A stretch of 64,000 nt of DNA, from contig NZ_LTAZ01000004.1 of assembly GCF_001593955.1 (NCBI RefSeq), positions 372,001 to 436,000 on the forward strand, in the 5' to 3' direction. Each line of letters starts with the position of its first letter. The first letter of the stretch is position 1. Under the pieces are notes generated by a model. That model was not told where the DNA came from, ran no database searches, and worked only from the letters and a program-made list of their open reading frames with translations. This document shows positions 8,991-15,444 of this stretch, piece by piece. Source of the DNA: Halalkalicoccus paucihalophilus (lineage in GTDB: Archaea > Halobacteriota > Halobacteria > Halobacteriales > Halalkalicoccaceae). A program made the position numbers and the translations under genes.

Positions 8991-9011
8991 TATTGGCCTC
9001 ACTCCCCAATA
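8991..9011. promoter_or_regulatory. Inverted-repeat operator TATTG-N11-CAATA before tusA
   Basis: TATTG (8991-8995) and CAATA (9007-9011) are perfect inverted arms separated by 11 bp, ending 2 bp upstream of the tusA-like ATG. The same arms and exact spacing occur at 13671-13691, at the start of the second rhodanese/MBL gene. Role as an operator is inferred from this repetition. Confidence 0.6.
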
Positions 9012-9109
9012 TTACGCCCACCAGTAAAAGTGCATCGGCGGAAATCCTAAAAGAGTACATAACTGTTCACTCCCATCTGTCGTGAATAGGACTTTGACGC
9101 TATTATTCG

Positions 9110-9151
9110 GCTATATAGCGATATAGTATTGCTTGTCTATGGAATTACTAT
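9110..9151. promoter_or_regulatory. Promoter/operator region of rhodanese-MBL operon
   Basis: A TATA-like palindrome GCTATATAGC (9110-9119) is followed by AGTATTG (9125-9131) and a looser inverted match; ATAGTA (9123-9128) and TACTAT (9146-9151) are exact inverted arms. It lies 40-80 bp before the ATG at 9193 and probably holds the promoter plus a degenerate copy of the TATTG-N11-CAATA site. Confidence 0.5.
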
Positions 9152-9192
9152 GCGAAGTCTTATTACTGAGTCGATTATAGAGGGAAGTGACA

Positions 9193-10374
9193 ATGACCGA
9201 CGGAAACCCTACTACCACAACAGGAGAAGTCGAGTCGACTACGCCTGAGACGCTGAAAGAGCGTATTGACGACGACGAGGACGTGTTCCTCCTCGACGTC
9301 CGCTCGAGTGGTGACTTCGAGGAATGGCGTATCGAGGGTGAAAACGTCGAGATCGTGAACTATCCTTACTTCCAGCTTCTGGATGGAATTCCAAAAGAGC
9401 TTCTCGCAGAGCTTCCAGAGGATCGAACGATCACGGTCCTCTGTGCGAAAGGCGGTTCCAGCGAGATGGTTGCCGAGCATATCGAACGAGAGGGCTATGA
9501 CGTCGACCATCTCGAACGCGGGATGAACGGTTGGGCGGGGATCTACGAGTACGCCGAGCTGGATGTCGACAGCCACGCGACGATCGCACAGTACCGCCGT
9601 CCCTCGAGCGGTTGTCTCGCGTACCTCGTCGTCTCAGACGGTGAAGCTGCGATCATCGACCCGTTACGTGCGTTCACCGACGAGTACGTCCAGGACGTGC
9701 GGACTCTCGGTGCCGACCTCGTATACGCGCTCGATACACACGTCCATGCAGACCACATCTCCGGGGTTCGGACGCTTGCCGAACGAACGGACGCAACCGT
9801 GGTGGTTCCCGAGCCGGCGGCGGCACGCGGTATCGACTACGGGGTCCCCTACGAGACCGTCGTGGACGGGGCCTCGCTCGCGGTCGGCGACGTAGAGATC
9901 GACGTGATTCACACGCCCGGCCACACGACCGGCATGACCGCCTATCGGGTCGGGGACGTGCTGTTCACCGGTGACGGGCTCTTTACCGAGAGCGTCGCCC
10001 GTCCGGACCTCGAGGACCCGAAGAAAGCGAAGGACGCTGCACGGACGCTGTACACGAGCCTCACCGAGAAGGTCCTTTTACTGCCCGACGAGACGGTCGT
10101 TGCGCCCGCACACTTCAGCGACGCGGCGACGCCTCGTGATGATGGTACCTACACGGCCGAACTCGGCGATCTGATCGACCGGATGGATGCGCTCTCGATG
10201 GACGAGGAGGCGTTCGTCGAGTTCATCGTATCAGGGATGCCCCCCCAGCCCGCCAACTACGAGGAGATCATCGCTACGAACCTCGGCCGAAAGTCGCCCG
10301 ATGACGAGGAGGCATTCGCGCTCGAACTCGGGCCGAACAACTGTGCGGCCAGCGAGGAGGCGCTGACGAACTGA
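9193..10374 (+). CDS. Rhodanese-metallo-beta-lactamase fusion, persulfide dioxygenase type
   Basis: A 393-residue two-domain enzyme. The N-terminal rhodanese domain (about 20-118) has its loop cysteine at C84 in VLCAKGGSS. The C-terminal metallo-beta-lactamase fold has the metal motif THVHADHISG with H183, H185, D187 and H188, as in ETHE1/Blh-type persulfide dioxygenases, which oxidise glutathione or protein persulfide to sulfite. The order (rhodanese first) differs from most bacterial fusions, which have MBL first. The C-terminus holds ELGPNNCAAS, shared with the paralogue at 13682. It starts an operon with two YeeE/YedE genes 1 bp downstream. ATG 9193 is preferred to the GTG at 9187. Confidence 0.9.
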   Translation: MTDGNPTTTTGEVESTTPETLKERIDDDEDVFLLDVRSSGDFEEWRIEGENVEIVNYPYFQLLDGIPKELLAELPEDRTITVLCAKGGSSEMVAEHIEREGYDVDHLERGMNGWAGIYEYAELDVDSHATIAQYRRPSSGCLAYLVVSDGEAAIIDPLRAFTDEYVQDVRTLGADLVYALDTHVHADHISGVRTLAERTDATVVVPEPAAARGIDYGVPYETVVDGASLAVGDVEIDVIHTPGHTTGMTAYRVGDVLFTGDGLFTESVARPDLEDPKKAKDAARTLYTSLTEKVLLLPDETVVAPAHFSDAATPRDDGTYTAELGDLIDRMDALSMDEEAFVEFIVSGMPPQPANYEEIIATNLGRKSPDDEEAFALELGPNNCAASEEALTN

Positions 10375-10375
10375 G

Positions 10376-10870
10376 ATGAACGCGTTCGTCTCGCTGCTCG
10401 CGCTCGGAGACCCCTTCCCGCGAGGGGTCCTTCCGTACCTCGTCGGTGGGCTCCTCGTCGGCCTCGGAGCGTCCGTCATCTACCTCTCGACGGGGATCAT
10501 CGCCGGCGCGAGCACGTTCCTCGAATCGACCCTGTCGTACGTCTCCTCGGTCGAGCGGTTCAACCGCTTCAAGTACGTCAACTCACGGGGCTGGCGGTTC
10601 GTCTTTACGGCGGGTATCGTCAGCGGCGCGACCGTCTATATGCTTGTCTCTGGCAGCGGCGTCTGGACGACTGACGTTCAGTGGTGGCGGCTGCTCGTCG
10701 GCGGTGTCCTCGTCGGCGTCGGTACTCGCCTCGGAAAAGGGTGTACGTCCGGTCATGGCGTCTGTGGTGTCGGTTCGCTCTCGAATACGTCGCTGGTGAA
10801 CGTCGCGACGTTCCTCGTGTTCGCGATCGGGACCGCACAACTGGTTCAGGCCCTGGGGGTGGCACCATGA
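10376..10870 (+). CDS. YeeE/YedE family transporter, N-terminal half
   Basis: A 164-residue membrane protein with four to five hydrophobic segments. The signature GKGCTSGHGVCG (C123 and C130) matches the cysteine-bearing loop of YeeE/TsuA, the thiosulfate uptake channel, in which conserved cysteines relay the substrate. In haloarchaea and some bacteria the transporter is made as two half-size proteins, and this is the first half. Its ATG lies 1 bp after the stop of the rhodanese/MBL gene and its TGA overlaps the next ATG, so all three are translationally coupled. Thiosulfate as substrate is inferred. Confidence 0.88.
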   Translation: MNAFVSLLALGDPFPRGVLPYLVGGLLVGLGASVIYLSTGIIAGASTFLESTLSYVSSVERFNRFKYVNSRGWRFVFTAGIVSGATVYMLVSGSGVWTTDVQWWRLLVGGVLVGVGTRLGKGCTSGHGVCGVGSLSNTSLVNVATFLVFAIGTAQLVQALGVAP

Positions 10871-11337
10871 GCGGGACCGGACGAAACTCGTTGTTCCTCC
10901 TGGTGATCTACCTCGGAGGATTGATCTTCGGGGTCGGGCTCGCCATCAGCGGCATGGCTAAACCTGAGGTCGTACTGGATTTCCTCCAATTCGAGGACTT
11001 CGGCCTGCTGTTCGTCATGGGCGGGGCTGCCATCGTGACCGGAATTACCTTCGCCGTTGCGACACGGTACCTCGACCGCGCACCACTGACCGGCGACACA
11101 TACAAACGACGGCTGAAATCGTTCGATCGCAATGTCGTGATCGGCGGGTCGATCTTCGGCGTCGGCTGGGGCCTCTCGGGGATTTGTCCCGGGGCAGCCT
11201 ATGCGAGCGTCGGAATCGGTAACTACCCGATCCTGTGGGCCATCGCCGGGATGTTCATCGGCGCGTATGCGCAGGGTTACTGGCGAACGCTTCGATCAAC
11301 CACTGCAGAGACTGCCACGGAAACACCCTCGGACTGA
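10867..11337 (+). CDS. YeeE/YedE family transporter, C-terminal half
   Basis: A 156-residue membrane protein, second half of the YeeE/YedE transporter. It has four hydrophobic segments and the loop GWGLSGICPGAAYASVG, whose C107 corresponds to the conserved cysteine of the second repeat. It overlaps the first half by ATGA, which favours 1:1 synthesis and a heterodimeric channel. Together with the preceding persulfide dioxygenase it suggests import of thiosulfate or another sulfane-sulfur compound and its oxidation. Confidence 0.88.
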   Translation: MSGTGRNSLFLLVIYLGGLIFGVGLAISGMAKPEVVLDFLQFEDFGLLFVMGGAAIVTGITFAVATRYLDRAPLTGDTYKRRLKSFDRNVVIGGSIFGVGWGLSGICPGAAYASVGIGNYPILWAIAGMFIGAYAQGYWRTLRSTTAETATETPSD

Positions 11338-11343
11338 TCAATC

Positions 11344-11433
11344 ATGCTCCAACAACACTCGTCATCACCCTCTCGCCAGCAGTATTGTGCAGATATGGAT
11401 CGACTAGTCGATACTAACGGTGGTGTGAGATGA
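11344..11433 (+). CDS. Possible 29-residue leader ORF
   Basis: ATG at 11344 opens a 29-codon frame beginning MLQQHSSSPSRQQYCADMD that ends in a TGA overlapping the ATG of the next small gene (ATGA, 11430-11433). It lies 6 bp after the YeeE half. It has no recognised homology; support is only its position and translational overlap. An AGTATTG half-site (11381-11387) lies inside it, so it may equally be the promoter of the following genes. Confidence 0.3.
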   Translation: MLQQHSSSPSRQQYCADMDRLVDTNGGVR

Positions 11434-11579
11434 TCGGTCTCGACGTGCTAGGGAGCTCCGTCCAGGCAGTGACGACCGTCGGATTCGTCCTCGCGGAGGC
11501 AATTACGCTGTACCTCGGTTATGGCGCGGTAACTCGTCTCGTGAGTCCAGCCGCTCTCGAATTGCTCGGAGGTGAGTAG
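11430..11579 (+). CDS. Small single-span membrane protein (DUF7512-like)
   Basis: A 49-residue protein beginning MIGLDVLGSSVQAV with one hydrophobic span (FVLAEAITLYLGYGAV) and a short polar tail. The TAG stop at 11577-11579 is 2 bp before the GTG of the TauE/SafE gene, so the two are coupled. Similar small proteins accompany TauE exporters in other haloarchaea and I believe are named DUF7512; this is from memory. It may be an accessory subunit or assembly factor of the exporter. Confidence 0.65.
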   Translation: MIGLDVLGSSVQAVTTVGFVLAEAITLYLGYGAVTRLVSPAALELLGGE

Positions 11580-11581
11580 TC

Positions 11582-12577
11582 GTGGACGTGTTCGGATTGA
11601 GTCTCGCGATGATCGCCCTCTTCGTTGGGTTCGGGTTCCTCATCGGGATCCTCTTCGGCTTCTTCGGTATGGGTGGCTCGTTCCTCATCACGCCAGCACT
11701 GCTAGTGTTGGGCTATCCGGCGAAGGTTGCGGTCGGAAGCGGGCTCGCGTTCGTCTTCGGAACCAGCGTTATCGGCGCACTCAAACATCGCGATCACGGC
11801 CAGGTCGATTATCGACTCGCCGCACTGATGACCCTCGGAATGACCATCGGTATCGAACTCGGCAAACGAGTCGTCTTCCTCCTGGAGGAGCTCGGCTCGG
11901 CTGATCTCGTAGTCAGCATCGCCTACGTCGGTCTACTTGCCGTGGTTGGCCTGTTCACGCTACGGGATGCACGTACCGAGACCGGCGGATCTGACGGTAC
12001 CGATCTCGCCGAGCGAGTGCAATCGATCCGACTTCCGCCGATGGTTTCACTGTCCGGTAGCGTTACCGTCTCCGTCTGGATCGTCCTCGCCGTCGGTGGA
12101 GCGATCGGCGTTCTCTCCGGGTTCCTCGGCGTCGGAGGCGGTTTCCTGCTGATGCCGGCGATGATGTACGGCCTCGGCATTCCTGCTGCTGTCGCGGTTG
12201 GAACCGATATCCTCCAAATCACCGTCTCCGGGGCGTACGGTGCGTTCGTCTACGCACAGGCCGGTTCGATCGCCCTCCCGGTGGTCGGGTCGCTCCTCGC
12301 TGGGAGTGCGATGGGCGCGCGTATCGGGGCGGGCGCGACGAAACTGGTCGCTGAGGACGACATCAAGGGCTACTTCGCCGCCATGTTACTCGCGGGGAGC
12401 CTGTCCGTTGGAGCGAACGAGTTGAGCGGTCAACTCGGTATCGAGGCGCTCAATACGGTGAGTATCGTGCTCATCTTCGGTGCGACGGTCCTCGTCAGCG
12501 CAGCGATCGTACTTGCTGCGATCTGTGCGCTCCGTTACGATGGGGCCGAATCGTGGTGTCAGTTGGTCTCGTCATAG
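11582..12577 (+). CDS. Sulfite exporter TauE/SafE family membrane protein
   Basis: A 331-residue polytopic protein with two TauE/SafE repeats, each with the glycine-rich signature (GILFGFFGMGGSFLITPAL near residue 22-40 and VLSGFLGVGGGFLLMPAMM near 180). It starts with GTG. About nine hydrophobic segments are visible. Sequence context makes sulfite, the product of persulfide dioxygenase, the likely export substrate: an upstream enzyme makes toxic sulfite and this gene would remove it. It is distinct from, and better matched to the canonical family than, the minus-strand paralogue at 6742. Confidence 0.9.
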   Translation: MDVFGLSLAMIALFVGFGFLIGILFGFFGMGGSFLITPALLVLGYPAKVAVGSGLAFVFGTSVIGALKHRDHGQVDYRLAALMTLGMTIGIELGKRVVFLLEELGSADLVVSIAYVGLLAVVGLFTLRDARTETGGSDGTDLAERVQSIRLPPMVSLSGSVTVSVWIVLAVGGAIGVLSGFLGVGGGFLLMPAMMYGLGIPAAVAVGTDILQITVSGAYGAFVYAQAGSIALPVVGSLLAGSAMGARIGAGATKLVAEDDIKGYFAAMLLAGSLSVGANELSGQLGIEALNTVSIVLIFGATVLVSAAIVLAAICALRYDGAESWCQLVSS

Positions 12578-12585
12578 ATAGCGGC

Positions 12586-12645
12586 AGTATTGTACATACT
12601 ATGCAAACAGTTTTGAGTCTCCATTACATAATATTGGTAACCAAT
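12586..12645. promoter_or_regulatory. Promoter and operator region of the HTH regulator
   Basis: AGTATTGTACATACT (12586-12600) contains TATTG followed at the 11-bp spacing by CAA at 12604, a partial copy of the regulon repeat. A second, perfect 13-bp palindrome ATTGGTAACCAAT spans 12633-12645 and overlaps the ATG at 12644. The arrangement suggests autoregulation of the winged-helix gene; this is inferred. Confidence 0.5.
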
Positions 12646-13048
12646 GGCTAACTCGATGAGTGAAATGCTCCGCCAGGACATGCAGTGTGAGGGGCTACTG
12701 GAGTGTTTCCACGATCTCAAGGAAATCGACAAGAACGTCTTTCGGATGTTGAACGAGACCGAGGACCCGCTCACGGTCGACGAGATCGCGGACCGAATCG
12801 ATCGCGAGCGATCGACGGCCTATCGATCCGTTCAGCGCTTGCTGCAGGTCGGGTTCATCCAGAAAGAGCAGATCAACTACGAGCAGGGCGGCTATTATCA
12901 CGTCTATCGGCCGCGGGACGCCGAGGAGATCGCCCAGGAGATGCAGCGGATGCTCAACGACTGGTACGCGAAGATGGGCCAACTCATCGGCGAATTCAGC
13001 GAAAAATACGCGGAGGAACTAAACCCGCCATCCCCCGTCGAAAGCTGA
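12644..13048 (+). CDS. Winged-helix transcriptional regulator of the sulfur cluster
   Basis: A 134-residue protein. Residues about 25-92 form a winged helix, with recognition helix around RERSTAYRSVQRLLQVGF and a wing INYEQGGYYHVYRP, like TrmB/Lrp-type archaeal regulators. Two cysteines, C15 and C21, in MQCEGLLECFHD could sense persulfide or oxidation by forming a disulfide or polysulfide, by analogy with CstR and BigR (a different fold). The C-terminal helix (95-128) is likely the dimer interface. Its own promoter carries inverted repeats similar to those at tusA and the second rhodanese/MBL gene, so it is the best candidate for the local regulator. Confidence 0.82.
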   Translation: MANSMSEMLRQDMQCEGLLECFHDLKEIDKNVFRMLNETEDPLTVDEIADRIDRERSTAYRSVQRLLQVGFIQKEQINYEQGGYYHVYRPRDAEEIAQEMQRMLNDWYAKMGQLIGEFSEKYAEELNPPSPVES

Positions 13049-13668
13049 ACCGTCTCTCGTATCGTACACAGGCGAGAACGAACGTCTCGGAGCCTCCATC
13101 CTCCTTTCGGACCCGAAGCCGCGGTTCTGGCACGAGGGCGCCGCCTTTTCGTCCGTGAATCAGTCGTCCAGCGGCGGGCCGGCTTCCCGGAGTCACTCCG
13201 GCCGCTCAGTCGCTAATGGCGACATCCAGCTTGCGGGTGTGCAAGATCGTCGGTCCGGAAACCGATTCCGCCCTTGAGATCGGTGACGGTACCGTTTAGC
13301 TGAGTTGCAGGCGGATGAGCCTTCTTCCTTCACGAGCGCCTTCGGCGCGGGGGAACAGGTCGAAGTAGTTCACAGGGAGCGACCTTCCAAGAGAGTCCCT
13401 CGGCAAAGCGGCACAGGTAGTGCAATGGTGCGTCTTCCGGCCACTGGAGCCGTTCGATCGGGAACGAATGACGGCCCGTAGTTCGCAGTCCTGATCGAAC
13501 GTCGAACGGCCTAGCAGCATCACTTCGAGAAACCGGATCCTGCCCACTCGAAGCTTCGAGCCGTCCGTCCATCGAATATCGGGTTCTGGCCGTCAAACGG
13601 CGTGGAGTTAATCGAACGTGGAAGATCGCGGTTATTCTGATCAATGGGTTTAATACCCTTCGTTGTAT
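13049..13668. other. Long non-coding stretch, 620 bp
   Basis: No convincing gene in either strand. Minus-strand frames at 13296-13770 are open but lack family features and change frame repeatedly. The last 40 bp before 13669 include TTTAATACCC, a possible TATA box for the second rhodanese/MBL gene. Confidence 0.35.
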
Positions 13669-13693
13669 AGTATTGGATGTAATGAGCAATACT
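13669..13693. promoter_or_regulatory. Perfect inverted repeat over the start of the second rhodanese-MBL gene
   Basis: AGTATTG (13669-13675) and CAATACT (13687-13693) are exact 7-bp inverted arms with an 11-bp spacer, spanning the ATG at 13682. The inner TATTG-N11-CAATA matches the site next to tusA. A regulator bound here would block both transcription of a short-leader message and start-codon access. Confidence 0.65.
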
Positions 13694-14806
13694 GATATCG
13701 CCCCTTCGGAAGTCGCCCGCCGCATCGAGGAAGAGGGGACCGAGGATCTCTTCGTCCTCGATGTCCGCAACGAAGACGATTACGAGGAGTGGCAGATCCC
13801 CGGGAGTACGAACATTCCCGTCTACGACGAGCTGCTGGAGAACGACTACTCCACGCTGGAGTCCCATCTAGACGAGTTGCCGGAAAGCGAGGAGATCGTC
13901 GTCGTCTGTGTCGCTGGAGTCACATCGTCGCGCGCCGCCCAGTTCCTCCGTGAACGTGGCTTCGACGCGAAGTCGATCGACGACGGAATGAACGGCTGGG
14001 GTCGCGTCCACCGCCAGTACGACCTCGAGAACGCCGATGGCATCGTCCAGATCGTCCGACCCGGGACGGGATGTGTCTCGCATCTCGTTTACGGCGGTAA
14101 CGAGGCCGTCGTCGTCGACCCGAGCCAGTACATCGACGAGTACCTCACTATCGCCGACGACCGCGGTCTCGAGATCGTCGGCGTGGCGGATACGCACGCC
14201 CACGCCGATCACGTGTCGGGTGCTCGCCGGCTCGCCGGTGAACTCGACGTGCCGTACTACCTCCACGGGGACGATGCTGGCGAACTCGACGGCGCCACGG
14301 AACTCGAAGACGGAGGGACGATTCCTATCGGAAACCGCGAACTCGACGTGATCCATACCCCTGGTCACACGCCCGGTAGCGTCTCGTTCCGGTTCGACGA
14401 TGGGCTTCTCTCCGGGGACACGCTGTTTCTGCGCAGCGTTGGTCGCCCCGATCTCGAGGACAGTTCCGAAGAGGCAGTCCGTGAAGCTGCCGGCCGGCTG
14501 TTCGACAGTCTCGATACCCTGACGGACTTGGAGGACGAGACTGTCGTCCTCCCCGGTCACTTCAGCGACGAAGAGACCCGTCCGCTCGCTACCGAACTCG
14601 GGAAACTTCACGAAGAAACGACGAACGAGCTCCTGAGTTACGTCGAGGACGACGACGAGGAGGCGTTCGTCGAGACCATCGTCGAAAGCCTCGCGGACGA
14701 ACCCGCGAACTACAACGAGATCAAGCAGATCAACTGGGGCAAGGAACAACCCGGCGATGACGTCAAGGCGCTCGAACTCGGCCCGAACAACTGTGCTGCC
14801 AACTAA
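13682..14806 (+). CDS. Rhodanese-metallo-beta-lactamase fusion, second copy
   Basis: A 374-residue paralogue of the protein at 9193. The rhodanese domain (about 5-112) has C76 in VVVCVAGVTSSRA, a loop unlike that of the first copy. The MBL motif THAHADHVSG supplies H172, H174, D176 and H177. The C-terminus again reads ELGPNNCAAN. As a monocistronic gene with its own perfect operator it is probably induced separately. The different rhodanese loops suggest different persulfide donors, for example thiosulfate versus low-molecular-weight persulfide. ATG 13682 is preferred to the upstream TTG at 13673. Confidence 0.9.
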   Translation: MSNTDIAPSEVARRIEEEGTEDLFVLDVRNEDDYEEWQIPGSTNIPVYDELLENDYSTLESHLDELPESEEIVVVCVAGVTSSRAAQFLRERGFDAKSIDDGMNGWGRVHRQYDLENADGIVQIVRPGTGCVSHLVYGGNEAVVVDPSQYIDEYLTIADDRGLEIVGVADTHAHADHVSGARRLAGELDVPYYLHGDDAGELDGATELEDGGTIPIGNRELDVIHTPGHTPGSVSFRFDDGLLSGDTLFLRSVGRPDLEDSSEEAVREAAGRLFDSLDTLTDLEDETVVLPGHFSDEETRPLATELGKLHEETTNELLSYVEDDDEEAFVETIVESLADEPANYNEIKQINWGKEQPGDDVKALELGPNNCAAN

Positions 14807-15058
14807 ACCACTCGGGTTACTAGCCTCCACTTGGCCTACTCCGTGACCTCTCTGCAGGCAATTCGCAACCGTCCCATGCAGGGCGATCGATAGGAGCGAC
14901 ACGGCGCCAGCGGAGCGGGGCTCCGAGAGCGAGCCGTATGACGGAACGGGCTTCGAGCGTCCACGACCTTCGATACCGGCTGCATCCCTTCGGAGCGAGA
15001 CAACAGAGTTATATCATACAGATATTCTTCGGAGAAGTAATGGTACCGTTCGTCCCCC

Positions 15059-15433
15059 ATGACCCAGTCTAGCCCGGAAGAGAGCCCTGCAGTCGGGGCG
15101 GCCCTTTCGCTCGATACGGTCTTAGAGCTCGCAGCGAACCGACGTCGACGGTTCGCTCTCTACGTCCTCGTCGATGCGACCGACGATCTCAGCGATTTCG
15201 AGACGCTCATCGAGGACGTCGCGACACTCGAAGCAGCGCACGCACACACAGCGCTCACCCGCGAATGATACCGAGAGACGGCTGCCGATCTGTACCACTG
15301 GCACCTCCCCGTTCTCGCCGACGTCGGAGTCGTCGATTTCGATACCCGCGACGGGCTCGTTCGCTACTGGCCCCATCACGTCCTCGAAACGTGGGTCGAC
15401 CGCCTGAGACGGGACGAACTAGCACGCGACTGA
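15059..15433 (+). pseudogene. DUF7344-like regulator interrupted by one TGA
   Basis: The frame from ATG 15059 encodes a haloarchaeal DUF7344-type domain (SLDTVLELAANRRRRFALYVL). It meets TGA at 15266-15268 and then continues open in the same frame for 54 codons (YRETAADLYHWHLPVLADVGVVDFD) to the TGA at 15431. The downstream part is the conserved second half of the domain (HLPxLADxGVVxFD). A CGA-to-TGA change would explain it, as R is common at this place. It is therefore a recent nonsense allele, or less likely a readthrough gene. Confidence 0.8.
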
Positions 15434-15444
15434 TCGGCGGACGA

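Noticed and set aside
11401..11410. Palindrome CGACTAGTCG
   Set aside because: Ten bases inside a candidate ORF; such restriction-like palindromes occur often and it does not match the other sites.
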